The notes: generated from the letters alone by a model not told the origin. Positions 34,887-47,123 are shown, numbered from the stretch's first letter. The stretch is DNA of 64,000 nt from Siphonodentalium dalli (GCA_032622095.1 CP136061.1:259562077-259626076); one strand, 5' to 3'. Translations and numbers: made by a program.

Positions 34887-37142
34887 CTTGAACATCTTAT
34901 AAAGTTCCATAGGTCCAAATGGATTCATATTTCTTGTGGATGTTCCCTAGGTAACTGACATTCAGATTTGTTCACATGAGGTCACCAAGTCAAATAGTTT
35001 TGATGTCAGGACCATAACTATTTTTCCCCATAGTAATTCTTAAAACGACTTTTCTGAAGTCATCAGGCCGAATGGGTTCATATTTGGTATGAGGGTACCT
35101 TGGGTGACTGTGGTTCAGATTTGTTCAAATGAGGTCACTGGGTCAAATGTGGGTGGGGCTATGGACATAAATCTGAAGAATTTTTTTGGTTTTAGATTTA
35201 ACTTATTGCTCAATTTAACCCCAAAATTTTTTAATATATTTTATTTTTAATAAATGTACCTCTAGTCACCCCACTAAATTTGGTTGAAATCAGGGGTTTG
35301 GGAGAAAACACCAACAGACAGATGTACAGAAATGTTCAGTAACTTCCTTTTAATATCCTTGCATTCCAACTACAAGCCATCCCTGAACCAAGGGGCTAAG
35401 AATTGATAGACATGACACATGTTGTTTATAAACAGTGCCAGGTAGATAGATAACACAACTGATGTTGGCTATAAGCAGAGTCCCCAGGGACTGTATATTC
35501 ATGTCATTCATAATTTAAATGAGATTAATAGTGTTGAGCATTAGTTTTCTAAAGTTGTCAATGTAGCACCATCATTGTTTACAATACACTGGTCATTAAT
35601 ATCAGATTAAATTCCTTTTCTCCAAGCTTTAATTAAGTGTGTCTGGCATTTGTAGAATGAGGTTCCCAGAGGGAGAATTTAATTATGCTACCCCGCACAG
35701 CAGGCTAGCATCACCAAATACACCTTCTGAGGACCTCATTCTGCTTAGGCCTTATCTTCTGGGAAGTCTCTAGAGTCTCAAATTGACATTTTTAGCAGCT
35801 TTTTTCCCTTCTGTTCAGATTATAAAATGCATAATTGAGGTGTCAAATGGGTGCGCATACACACACATGTACTGCCATACATCACCAACTTCAGCTGGAG
35901 AACTTCTATCTGTCCCTAGGTTGGGGACTAAGTAAAATTGGGTTCCCAGATGGTGAATTTGGTGATGCTAGCCCACCTTACAGAATAGCATCACCACATT
36001 CACCCTTTTGGGACCTCAGACACACTAAATTCACACTTGGCTGTTCCAATATTATTTTCTTAACCACTTATCTATGTGAACTCATTATACCTGATTATGG
36101 ACCAAAAAGTGGGGGGTATATTGCTGTTGTTGGATTGAAACTGTCGGTCTGTCAGAGTGTCCATTGTTCTGTCCATCCATCCATCAACAATTGTTTTCTT
36201 CTCGAGATCTATATGAATTCCCTACCTGTATGTGACTCACATTCAGATTTGTTCAAATAAGTTCATCAGGTCAAATAGGAGGGATGCCAGGGCCATAATG
36301 TTTTCCCTCCATAGTAATTCTAACAACTATTACTTCTCAAGAACCATCAAGTCTATTTAGCTTATATTTGTGTATGCAGGGTCCTTGGGTGGCATGTTTA
36401 GATCTGTTCCAATGGGGTCCTTTTTGGAAAATCAATTAACTTCAACTCTTAAAAGCGACTGTTTAAAATTATTATGTGAATAGATATCAGAGATTGGGAT
36501 TCATGTTTGTTCAAATAGGGGCAGAGTTAAGAGATTTAGCTCTGCCCCACGCACACTACCTGTATCTATGCTGTATTTAATTTCTGATACATTAGTTGTA
36601 GATTAGATTTTCACACCAAAAATAAGTTAGAATAGTTCTCATAGTGAATTTATTTTCCAACCAGTATGTTTTTAAACCAACAGTCCATATTTGCCTACTT
36701 CAGGTTAAACTGTTATACCAAAATGGGCCCCAACTTTTAACTTTATGGAAGATGTCAGGTTGGAAATTCCCAAAAGTTTGAGAGCTTGAAGCACCGGTTC
36801 CAGTTGTAAAATTTTGACATAAGAGGGATGTGCAAAAGGAATTTTGTGAACTTAGGCTGGGGTATGGTTAAGATTATCTTGTTTAAAAGGGGGTTGAAGA
36901 TTTTACAATAGTGTGCACTTAGAGATTTCATGGTGAAGAGCCCGGCTCATCATCGAATTCCTAGCTATGTCCCTGTTTAGAACTACTTATCGTAAGTTAT
37001 TATGACAAGTACTGACTGTTTTAGACTTCAAAGTCCCTTTCCTCTCAGTCTTTACATTAGGTGAGCGTCTCCACAGTCATTGACTGTCTTGTTCATTTAA
37101 AATGTGTATCAAATTTATTATTAATTTATATTCATCCAACAG
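34887..37142. other. Intron 5, 3' part, with diverged elements
   Basis: About 34900-35340 and 36110-36470 resemble the interior of a repeat with 'cagatttgttcaaatgaggtca' motifs (two related copies). Bases 35625-36020 are a degraded fold-back MITE of the GAATGAGGTCCCCAGAGG family. No exon required here by phase. Confidence 0.5.
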
Positions 37143-37304
37143 ATATCACCACAAAGAGAACATGAACTTCTTGCTTCACTTAGTGAATACATGCTCAAAC
37201 AGAAATTATCGGAGGCACTGGTATCCATGGTGTCACTTAATATATCAGTGACTGAGGATGTGGCAGATGGACTCGAGGAAATTGGATTCAAAGTAACTCC
37301 AGAG
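37143..37304 (+). CDS. CPED1: CPED1 exon 6
   Basis: Acceptor 'ttcatccaacag|ATA' and donor 'CCAGAG|gtatgt' bracket 162 nt, 54 codons, phase 0 to 0. Encodes 'ISPQREHELLASLSEYMLKQ' and 'KLSEALVSMVSLNISVTEDV' then a short acidic end. It reads as amphipathic helix (heptad-like L/M spacing), with one sequon NIS. Follows the TTL-like segment; no named domain. Confidence 0.82.
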
Positions 37305-37763
37305 GTATGTAGAACAGCTTAAGATCACGTGAAATTTGTTTAAATTTCTAGTTCATGGAAGTAAAAGTACATTTTAATGAATAATTTTCGTTGATATAAC
37401 TGCTTAGTGAATGAAAATTGCTATCTAGCTGTCGTCTGTCATTGTTTTTTGCGACTCTTGTGTCTGTTTATTTACATGCACTCAATGTATTGTGGAATAG
37501 ACTGGTTCCTGGTCGAAAACTGCCAAAATCTGAAAACATAGTAACCTGACCCCTCCAGTAATAGTACTAGTATACTGTAGTGCATAACATCAGGTCTGCA
37601 GTTTTCAAAATTTTGCATAACCTGTTTTTCATTCCGCTGGTTTATGCTTAGGTAGCCTGTCGTTAATTCCCCTGGAATATGTTCAGATAACCAATAGGTT
37701 ACCTAAAAGTTTACACAACCTGTTACAATTTTTTGGAAATTTATCTCCCAATCTTGGTTATAT
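37305..37763. other. Intron 6, 5' part
   Basis: Nothing recognised. Confidence 0.5.
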
Positions 37764-39731
37764 TTAACCCTTTACCCAACAAACCGGCCAAAACCGGCCA
37801 AATAAAGCTTCAACAGCCTAAAATATATTCGGTCTGTCTGAATAGAACCATACAAATATGGATATCATTGGAACCGGCTCCTTGACCACATTGTGATAGT
37901 TACAGTTATGCCATGTGCCAATGCATTCTCTTATATATGCGAGTCGACCATAGGTCGCCTCGCATATATAAGAGAATGCATTGGCCTAAAAAAAATCTTT
38001 TTTTAACACTTTTTACCATTTTTATGTTTACCCATACCATAGTATGGTAAACATAGTGTCGTTGCCCGGATTGACCACTCGTCGTGCGTCCGTCCGTCCG
38101 TCCGTCCGTCCGTCTGTCCGTCCGTCTGTCCGTCCGTAGACACTTTACGTGTAATGCGATAACTCAAACATTTTTTACCCGATCAAAACCAAATTTTGTA
38201 TATGGGGTTTTCAGCCCAAAATACAGATCGAGTTTTTAGGGAGTTATGGCCCTTTTTCGACTTAGAATTCATGCATTCTGTCATAATAAAAAAAAAATTC
38301 ATCTGACCATAACCAAATTTAGTATGTGAGTTGCTCGGTCCAAAATACATATCGAGTTCAAATATGGGTTTGATCCAATATTTTTTAATGGAGTTATGGC
38401 CCTTTGACATAGAAATCATGCATGTTTCGATAAATCTACAATTTTTCAACTGATAGGAACCAAATTTTGAATGTGAGTTTCTCGACTCAAAATACAGGTC
38501 GAGTTCGAATATGGGTTTGATCCGATATATTTTAATGGAGTTATGGTCTTTTGATTATTTTATTTATGGCTAAAATATATCAAAGATACCCAGTTGCACT
38601 GTCCAAATAGAATCTAATAAATCAGGTTTGAATTTGTCTTCTCACACAGAGTTAGTATCCAGTTACAATGCCATGAATTGTCTCTCTGTCTTGCATTGAG
38701 ATAATTAACTACTAGAATGTGTTGGCCATATCATATACTATCTCTGTATATACTTTATACTCTATAAAGTATCTCTGGCCATATGCTGGGGATAGCATAG
38801 ATGGAATGTTTCTACTATATATTTTATATGCATGGTTATTTAAATTCCATCTTAAAGGCATAATCTGGTTTCATTGTTTAATAGCATTACTATTGGAGAT
38901 TAATAATGTGATTGTGTTTAGTAAATTTGTTGGACATTAATTTCAATTGATTACAAATGTGAATTGAAATATTAAAGGGGCACACCAGGTTTGATATATT
39001 TTTCTTGTACTCTGCAAGTACACTTTAGGCATAATGCGATAACTCTAACATTTTCTATTTGATCGGAACCAAATTTTGTATATGAGTTTCTCAGCCCACA
39101 ATACAGTTTGAGTTTGAATATGGTTTCGATCCAATTTATTTAAAGGAGTTATGACCCTTTTTCAAAAACAAATTTGAAAAAAATAATTTTATTTTTATGT
39201 TTTATAATAATAATAATAAAAAAAATGTCAGTGACTCTTTTATTGGTTTTCATTTAGATATTGATGATTATGATACACTTTGATAAAAAGGTTCCCAATC
39301 TTTTTTTTAAATAATTAAAAACAATTTTTTTTAAGTTAAACCAATTTGAAAAAACTAACACAATTAGGTTGTGGTGGTTTAGCATTACCGATCCTGTAAG
39401 AGTGTATTCTCTTATATAAATGCCAGTGACCCATAAATTCCAATAATTTGTGTGATGTAAATTTGTCTATAATAGTACATAAACAGTATACTCTATAATT
39501 CAACACCAAAACTCTCATTTATCCGATCATAGTAAATTTATATCGCCAAGGGATGGGTTAACATCTGCCGATCGTGATCGGCCTCTCGTTTCTTGCATTC
39601 TTTAACAATTTTATAATTTTTAATGTGTTAAGCCAATGCATTCTCTTATATATGCGAGGCGACCTATGGTCGACTCGCATATATAAGAGAATGCATTGGC
39701 ACAGGGCCCTTCTGTTGGGTAAAGGGTTAAA
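37764..39731 (-). mobile_element. MITE, TTAACCCTTTACCCAACA family, copy 7, split by insertion
   Basis: The left half (37764 to about 38022) stops within the spacer 'tttttaccattttt'. The matching right half resumes at about 39591 with 'ttcttgcattctttaacaat' and runs to 'ttgggtaaagggttaa'. Joined, they match intact copies, so about 1.57 kb inserted into an existing element. Confidence 0.8.
38023..39590. mobile_element. Inserted element nested in MITE copy 7
   Basis: Starts 'atgtttacccataccatagt' with a short palindrome (accatagtatggt), then a CCGTCC run (38088-38135). It then carries three diverged repeats of 'ataactc..acattttttacccgatc', 'caaattttgtatatg', 'gagttatggccctttttcga'. A further copy of this motif set occurs at 39030-39160 and another near 43570-43720. 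Confidence 0.6.
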
Positions 39732-39828
39732 GTAATGCATTGATATATTGATCTTTAGTAATGATGATACCTTATTACTCCTGCCATTCTGAGTTTGATT
39801 CGTGCAACCTTTACCGAATTCAGCATCA

Positions 39829-40279
39829 TTAACCCTTTCATGACGGGAGCTGTGCTGGTGCATCATTAAAGATCCTGTGGCAGTGCATTCTCTTATAAAT
39901 GTTAGTCTCCCATAGGGAGATTCGCATATATAAGAGAATGCACCAATGTACATATTGTTAGGCCAATGTATTCTCTTATATATGTGAGACTCGCATACAG
40001 TAATGCCATAAATAATCGACTCCTTAACCACAGCAGAATTATGGGTAATTTTTCAGGATTTAGTCGGAAATATGGCTTGTTGCCATTCATTGGAAAGCTC
40101 TCACTGAGAGCTTTCCGATGAATGGCAACATACCATATTTCCGACTAAATCCTGAAAAATTACCCATAATTCTGCTGTGGTTAAGGAGTCAATTATTTGG
40201 AGCATTACTGTATGTAAGAGAATGTATTGGCACAGGGTTTTCGCAAAATTTCAGGAAGCTCCAGTCATGGAAGGGTTAA
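39829..40279. mobile_element. MITE, TTAACCCTTTCATGAC family, copy with nested MITE
   Basis: Ends 'ttaaccctttcatgacggga' / 'gctccagtcatggaagggtt'. It contains 'gtgcattctcttata' type hairpin arms, interrupted at a TA by a complete CAGTAATGC palindrome (39996-40212). Confidence 0.8.
39996..40212. mobile_element. Palindromic MITE, CAGTAATGC family, copy 12 (nested)
   Basis: Flanked by TA on both sides ('cgcaTA|cagtaatgcc' and 'gcattactg|TAtgtaag'). When removed, the host element reads through 'cgcatatgtaagagaatg', which restores its hairpin arm and confirms TA duplication on insertion. Confidence 0.88.
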
Positions 40280-41616
40280 GCTCCCAATTTTCTGCATGTA
40301 TAATTTATTTACTTACAAGCACAGTATTTGATTGCAATGCAGCATATTTAAACACTTCATTGGTATTATTCACTTATAATATGCAAATGTTATTCTTTGA
40401 ATATCGTGTTTTGGTGCCCTTGATTCAAGTTGATTGAGTAATGATTGAGGTAATCAGTGACAGCGAGACCTACACAAAACTTCTAGGAGATCTTGTTTTT
40501 CATCTGCGCAAACTGTTTTAGTTCTGGGTATTTTAGTTTTAGGTAACCTTCAGGTGAACTGTCCTTCGCCACCAATTTGCAGCCCTGTAAAACAAAATCT
40601 TGTCTGTTAAATCAGTATTATGGATTATCTCTTTAAATAACAAATTTTAGATAGCTTCTTGGGTATTAACTATTATGTATGCATTGGAAATCCCTGTCCT
40701 GAAACGATTCTATCGATTAATATTGATTTTATTTCAATATTAGTTCATTATAATGTGATAAATATATATATGTATCAATTAATGGAACATTTGTTTGTAT
40801 ATAGAACTTTTAGATAGAGGCCTCCAGTGTAGTGCTTCAAACAAATGCGAGCTGCAAAATGTCTGCAATTGATTTGTCTGTTGCAATATCAACTGCAAGT
40901 TAAGTAGATAAGACCTTGAGTGTAGGATATGCTTATTTTCAATAACTAAAAAGTGCAAATCTAAAAGATGATTGCGAATTCAGGGACCATTATTGAATGG
41001 CACAGATTTATTTTATGCGAAAAAAATACCAAATAAAATCAATAATAATTGATAGATGTGTTTCCGGACAGAGATAAAGATATAATCCATCTTTAATATA
41101 TAGTAATACCCTGTGCCAATGCATTCTCTTATATATGCGAGTCGACCATAGGTCGCCTCGCATGTATAAGAGAATGCATTGGCCTAACAATTTTTTACAA
41201 TTTTAATAATTTTTTCTTATATTCTTTAACAATTTTTAAAATTACACCCATTCAGAGCCCCAGACAAACATGAGCAGACGACACTCAGTACACATGCTTC
41301 TATATATGTGTGGGGCTCCCTGCAGGGTTATTATTATTTAAAGAGATAATCGTTAGACACGTTTCCAGACAGGGGGCCTCAATTCGTATTTATTATTTTA
41401 TTCCCAGGAAACTTTATAAATCATGTTGCGGAAGAGATAATCCATCTTTAATTAGTGATCATGATTATTTGGGGCTATCATGATTATTCACATTGTCTGA
41501 TGAATTTGATGGACAAATCAGTGCCGTTTTGAACTTTATTGATTTATTTATTGTATTGTTTTCATGTCAGATTCACTCTCTTTAAATATGTTTATATTGT
41601 TGACTTTTATCTCCAG
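40280..41616. other. Intron 6, 3' part
   Basis: Mostly unrecognised AT-rich sequence. Bases 41108-41330 are a partial hairpin MITE of the type at 48138 (first 'caatgcattctcttatatat' hairpin and the 'agccccagacaaacatgagc' hairpin). Confidence 0.5.
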
Positions 41617-41721
41617 GGGAACATTTGCAATCTAGAGACAAAAAAATGCTTCACAGACGAGGTACTCATCTATCTACTCGAGAATAGAAAGGAGAATTTC
41701 ATAAACCGAGGATTTAATAAG
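41617..41721 (+). CDS. CPED1: CPED1 exon 7 with duplicated donor
   Basis: Acceptor 'tttatctccag|GGG' and donor 'AATAAG|gtgaga' bracket 105 nt, 35 codons, phase 0 to 0: 'GNICNLETKKCFTDEVLIYL' and 'LENRKENFINRGFNK'. Two Cys six residues apart may form a disulfide. The last 53 nt with 10 intron nt are the unit of the array that follows. Only the first donor gives protein: reading past it gives GTG AGA TAA, a stop. Confidence 0.85.
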
Positions 41722-42487
41722 GTGAGATAACTCTATCTACTCGAGAATAGAAAGGAGAATTTCATAAACCGAGGATTTAATAAGGTGAGATAACTCTATC
41801 TACTCGAGAATAGAAAGGAGAATTTCATAAACCGAGGATTTAATAAGGTGAGATAACTCTATCTACTCGAGAATAGAAAGGAGAATTTCATAAACCGAGG
41901 ATTTAATAAGGTGAGATAACTCTATCTACTCGAGAATAGAAAGGAGAATTTCATGAACCGAGGATTTAATAAGGTGAGATAACTCTATCTACTCGAGAAT
42001 AGAAAGGAGAATTTCATAAACCGAGGATTTAATAAGGTGAGATAACTCTATCTACTCGAGAATAGAAAGGAGAATTTCATAAACCGAGGATTTAATAAGG
42101 TGAGATAACTCTATCTACTCGAGAATAGAACGGAGAATTTCATAAACCGAGGATTTAATAAGGTGAGATAACTCTATCTACTCGAGAATAGAAAGGAGAA
42201 TTTCATAAACCGAGGATTTAATAAGGTGAGATAACTCTATCTACTCGAGAATAGAAAGGAGAATTTCATAAACCGAGGATTTAATAAGGTGAGATAACTC
42301 TATCTACTCGAGAATAGAAAGGAGAATTTCATAAACCGAGGATTTAATAAGGTGAGATAACTCTATCTACTCCAGAATAGAAAGGAGAATTTCATAAATC
42401 GAGGATTTAATAAGGTGAGATAACTCTATCTACTCGAGAATAGAAAGGAGAATTTCATAAACCGAGGATTTAATAAGGTGAGATATC
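41669..42487 (+). repeat. 63-bp exon-edge minisatellite, 13 units
   Basis: Unit is the last 53 nt of exon 7 plus 'gtgagataac'. Donor spacing is exactly 63 bp through 42480. Only a handful of substitutions are visible across 12 downstream copies (for example at about 41953, 42131, 42372 and 42399), so amplification is very recent. The array ends where a MITE begins (42490). Confidence 0.95.
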
Positions 42488-42489
42488 TG

Positions 42490-42752
42490 TTAACCCTTTC
42501 ATGACATGAGAAGCGCTGGTGCAGCATTAAAGATCCTGTGCCAGTGCATTCTCTTATATATGAGAGTGTCCCATAGGGAGCTTCATGCACACAAGAGAAT
42601 ACACTGGCTTACAAGGTCAAAGTTAATGTTGTTAGGCCAATGTATTCTCTTATATAAGCGAGGTTCCCTATGGGAGACTTGCATATACAATAGAATGCTT
42701 TGGAACAAGGTTTTCGCAAAATTTCAGGAAGCTCCAGTCATGGAAGGGTTAA
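42490..42752. mobile_element. MITE, TTAACCCTTTCATGAC family
   Basis: Ends 'ttaaccctttcatgacatga' / 'gctccagtcatggaagggtt'. Two diverged hairpins ('cagtgcattctcttatatat', 'ccaatgtattctcttatata'). It abuts the 63-bp array. Confidence 0.85.
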
Positions 42753-42956
42753 CCTCATTCATTCTTTCTATACTGAATGGTTTCTCTCATTCAGTTATAA
42801 AAGCAAACAACGGGTTGGACACGGATCATTGACCGACGCAAAACACCTAATTATCTGGTACAAATCAATTTTCGCCTGTCATCTTGACTGGCAGCATTTT
42901 TGTGATGAGCTTGTATTCAAACTATATTGAAGTCACGTGTTTATTTATTTTCGTAG

Positions 42957-43334
42957 TTAACCCTTTACCCAACAGAAGGGCCCTGTGCCAATGCATTCTC
43001 TTATATATGCGAGTCGACCATAGGTCACCTCGCATATATAAGAGAATGCATTGGCTTAACACATTAAAAATTATAAAATTGTTAAAGAATGTAAGAAAAA
43101 ATTGTTAAAAAAAGTTTTTTTTTAGGCCAATGCATTCTCTTATATATGCGAGGCGACCTATGGTCGACTCGCATATATAAGAGAATGCATTGGCACAGGG
43201 CATAACTGTAACTATCAATGTGGTCAAGGAGCCGGTTCCAATGATATCCATATTTGTATGGTTCTATTGAGACAGACCGAAGATATTTTAGGCTGTTGAA
43301 GCTTTATTTGGCCGGTTTTGGGTTAAAGGGTTAA
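42957..43334 (+). mobile_element. MITE, TTAACCCTTTACCCAACA family, copy 8
   Basis: Two-hairpin element in intron 7 with a shortened right end ('ggccggttttgggttaaagg'). Confidence 0.85.
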
Positions 43335-44079
43335 ATTTAGAAAGTAGCAACTGTGCATGTTCATCTGCTCGTTCTAATTCAGTGACTTCCGTCCTGCTGT
43401 AGATATCTGTACGACTGGATGTGTGTCACGTGACGCCATTACATATGTTATGTAGTATAAGCAGATGAAAGACAGATGGAATGATAATAGAAGTGCAGAA
43501 GGATATATATTAATTGATAGGGAAATGTTGGGTTCGTCCCCCTGTTAACTTATAATTTGACAATTATTTTGGTTTCCGTGCGATAACTTGAGTTATAAGT
43601 ATCTTATTGTTTTAAAATTTGATATATGGATTATTCATATAAAAAGACAGGTCAAGTATGAATTTGGGTTTGGTATTTACCGGAGTTATGACCCTTGTGG
43701 ACTTAGAAATGTGCTGATTATTTTGGTTTTCGGGTGACAACTTCATATAATTTACTGATTATTCTGGTGTCTAATAAAATAAAACTAGGGAGCTAAATTT
43801 ATTTTTAAAAGTAAACACATGACCTATGATTTTTCTTGCATTTTCGTGATCAACTGGTGTCAATCTAGCTGGGTAAACATCACTGGTATGGCCTGCAGGC
43901 TTCAATGTAGTGAATTTGGCCGAAACGTTAACACTGTCGCCTATGGGAAACCATTTAGTTTAGTGATTCCAGATGTGTTAAAAACATAGACAGTTGGAAG
44001 CAAAGTTTTATTTGATGGTTGTTTCCACCAGCGGCCTTTTATTTATTATGATATCTGAATGTTTATCATTATTCTCCAG
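43335..44079. other. Intron 7, 3' part
   Basis: Bases about 43560-43740 carry the 'gagttatgaccctt' type repeat related to 38160-38550. No exon. Confidence 0.5.
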
Positions 44080-44294
44080 CTCTACCCGTCTAGTCATTCA
44101 TCAAGATACACAGACTTCATGGAGAAGCTTTCTTCACGCCGCGGATCGAGAAGTCTAGTCGGGATAGATATGACTGAGCCTCCGATGATGTCGTCTGTTG
44201 ACCTCCATTCTTATCTCCTCAGCCTCGAACGATTCTACTCTAATATTGAAGAAGACGAATTCCAGTCATCATACGATGATCTCAACATTCCATT
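44080..44294 (+). CDS. CPED1: CPED1 exon 8, acidic Ser-rich linker
   Basis: Acceptor 'attctccag|CTC' and donor 'CCATT|gtatgt' bracket 215 nt, entering in phase 0 and leaving in phase 2. Encodes 'LYPSSHSSRYTDFMEKLSSR', a basic RRGSRS patch, 'EPPMMSSVDLHSYLLSLE' and an acidic 'NIEEDEFQSSYDDLN'. It looks like a partly disordered linker before the cadherin-like domain. No domain recognised. Confidence 0.82.
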
Positions 44295-44582
44295 GTATGT
44301 CAATTTATTAAAAATTCATCTGAATTCTTGATCTGGAATAAATAACTTTTTTAATTAAGTGTACTGTATGTTCCAGACAGATGCATTGAAGTCATAAAAA
44401 ATTGAACTTTGAGCACAAAAATTGGACCCTATACACCCCACGAAATTTCATTTTTGGAATCTGAAACGAAATAATGCACATAATGCACGACTGTTTGGAA
44501 AAGGTATATTGTCATGTCTTCAGATGAAACTATTTAAAAAGCTCACGCACTGCATTCTCTTCATTTTAATCATAAAAATTAT

Positions 44583-44747
44583 ATATAAGGATTAACTGTC
44601 ATGTGGACTGTTTTTATGGAGATGTAACCGTGAGGTAAGTGGACATAACTTGTGTAAAACCCGAAGGGTTTTACATACAATTTATGACCACTTACCTCAC
44701 GTTTACATCTCCATAAAAATAGTCCACATGACAGTTAATCCTTATAT
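44583..44747. repeat. Palindromic hairpin element
   Basis: Arms 'ggattaactgtcatgtggac' and 'atggagatgtaaccgtgagg' mirrored by 'cctcacgtttacatctccat' and 'gtccacatgacagttaatcc', centre 'aaacccgaagggtttt'. Intronic. Confidence 0.82.
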
Positions 44748-45311
44748 TTATATACATTTAGCGAAAAAAAACACTTTTGTAAATGTATTTAAATCGAAAA
44801 GCCCAAAATACCCAATAGCACCCTTGGCAAAAGTTAATAGGAACAATTTCTCTTCATATTGAAACCCGATGATGTATTAAGTCAATCCTGCGCGAGACCA
44901 AATGCGCCAAAACATTACGCGTTCGTCTTTCCAAACCTAATGACGTATCGATGGTGTTATGAGCTTGGTGTTATGAGGCATTGCGCATTCACCGAGAAAT
45001 AACTGCAACTAGCCACGTGGGCGCCGACCAATCAGAATGCTGGATTCAGTGATGACAACACTTAGTATGTAAATATAGTACCATAAACGTATCTGTGCGA
45101 TTGCAGCTCTAGATTTTCTTCCCATGGTCTAAAGTTGCAATTTTTACTCGACCACAAACGAAACGATCTCATGTTTATCGAAAAATATAAGAAAAACGAA
45201 ACACGTATTTTCAGTGCTATATCGACAAATTTGATCGGAAATCACGTATGTATGTTTTGAGATACCTCTTACCAAATTATGTATTTTGGAGTTTTAACGA
45301 GCCATGTCCGT
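44748..45311. other. Intron 8, middle
   Basis: Bases about 45100-45300 have a diverged relative at about 47490-47670 ('aaaaatataagaaa...aaacacg', 'gtatgtacctcttacctaat'). No exon. Confidence 0.45.
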
Positions 45312-45665
45312 TTAACCCTTTACCCAACAGAACGGCCCTGTGCCAATGCATTCTCTTATATATGCGAGTCGACCATAGGTCGCCTCGCATATATAAGAGA
45401 ATACATTGGCTTAACACATTAAAAATTATAAAATTGTTTTTAGGCCAATGCATTCTCTTATATATGCGAGGCGACCTATGGTCGACTCGCATATATAAGA
45501 GAATGCATTGGCACAGGGCATAACTGTAACTATCACAATGTGGTCAAGGAGCCGGTTCCAATGATATCCATATTTGTATGGTGTTATTGAGACAGACCGA
45601 AGATATTTTAGGCTGTTGAAGCTTTATTTGGCTGGTTTTGGCCGGTTTGTTGGGTAAAGGGTTAA
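45312..45665 (+). mobile_element. MITE, TTAACCCTTTACCCAACA family, copy 9
   Basis: Two hairpins with a shortened spacer between them ('aaattgtttttaggcc'), otherwise intact and ending 'gggtaaagggttaa'. Confidence 0.85.
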
Positions 45666-45789
45666 CTTTTCAATTTTGTTTTGAGGATCAGGGTGCCTCA
45701 GTTGTCCCCTGATCCTATATAATGTGGAATATTTTTTCTCCAGAAAGAGATTGTTTTTTATGTTGAACTCTCTATCTTCCATATAACAG

Positions 45790-45857
45790 GGATTCTGAGA
45801 GCGTGGCTAATTCAAAGGATAAACGATACAGGGATGTCACTCCAACCCAAAACAATA
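45790..45857 (+). CDS. CPED1: CPED1 exon 9 (short)
   Basis: Acceptor 'ccatataacag|GGA' and strong donor 'AACAATA|gtgagta' bracket 68 nt. Phase 2 entry completes a Leu codon; phase 1 exit matches exon 10. Encodes DSESVANSKDKRYRDVTPTQ then NN: hydrophilic linker. Short, but both splice sites and both phases fit. Confidence 0.72.
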
Positions 45858-46916
45858 GTGAGTAAATTTCATCTTTATTTGAGTAGATGTTATAACACTG
45901 AAATGGAGGTAGAGGTAACATCAAAATGGACCATCCTAAAACATGTTTTCCATTTTTGGTGGCAAGCTTTATCAGGTCAGGCACGTACTGAATGCAACTA
46001 TTACGGTATAGTTACAGTTATAATAGTTAGATGTGGATATTACATTTTTGTGAATTCAATGAAAGAAGGGTAATCAAAAATCATATTCATAATCAGTGTC
46101 ACACTAATTTGGTACCATATGTTTGTTTCTGTGATGATAATAACATGTTTCGATCCACACAAATGTTTAATCATGATATTAGCACTTATGAGTATAATAA
46201 ATAGAGAATACCTACAGAAAGCATGTTATAAACAATATTTCTTACTATTTCAGCTAAATACAAGAGACAGATATGCTCAAGAGGTAAAGAGAATATTTAT
46301 TTATCAACATATTTTAGTGCTAAAAAGTGGTAAAGGTGTGAACATTTTTATTTTGTTTGTTAAAAAAGGAGACTGTATGCCAATTTAAATAAATTCCCAG
46401 TAATGACAATGATCTAATATCGATAATATAAAGAAAAATAATTAATTTGAGTTGAATATGTGTTATGTAATTGTACAGGTTAACATGTTATCTTAAAATC
46501 AAATTGAATAGTTTAGTATAAATTTACTTTATGGCTCCAACCATAGGCTGAGTTACTAATTTCCATGTACAAGACGTAATCAAATTGATTGAAGGATAGT
46601 GGATTTGGTAACTCATGTAAAAAAAAGTTATGTTGATACAGGGACAGAACTCAAGCCACTATACAATAAAATTAATGAGTGTCTGGCACTATTATGCATA
46701 TATTAAATATAACATTTATTTGATACATTTGCCTGAAAACTGCACAAAAATATCTATTTTTGCATTCCGGCTTATCTGCCAGCTGTAAAATTACTTCGAA
46801 CTAAGTAGACAGTCAATTAATGAAAATCTAGTTACCTTATTCTATGAGGCAGAGACAGTACCCCTTTAAGAGAATGCTGATTTTGTTTTCTCGATAGCAT
46901 AGGATATACAGTAATG
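45858..46916. other. Intron 9, 5' part
   Basis: AT-rich, nothing recognised. Confidence 0.5.
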
Positions 46917-47123
46917 CCATAATTAATCGACTCCTTAACCAAAGCAGAAATATGGGTAACTTTTCAGGATTTAGTCGGAAATATGGCTTGTTGCCATTCA
47001 TCGGAAAGCACTCGGGGAGAGCTTTCCGATGAATGGCAACAAGCCATATTTCCGACTAAATCCTGAAAAATTACCCATAATTCTGCTGTGGTTATGGAGT
47101 CGATTAATTATGGCATTACTGTA
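46917..47123. mobile_element. Palindromic MITE, CAGTAATGC family, copy 13
   Basis: TA-flanked palindrome, centre 'gcactcggggagagc'. A poly-C run follows at about 47201-47218. Confidence 0.85.

Noticed and set aside
35835-36260. 141-codon ORF
   Set aside because: It crosses a degraded fold-back MITE and a CCATCCATCC repeat; no exon signals and no protein-like pattern.
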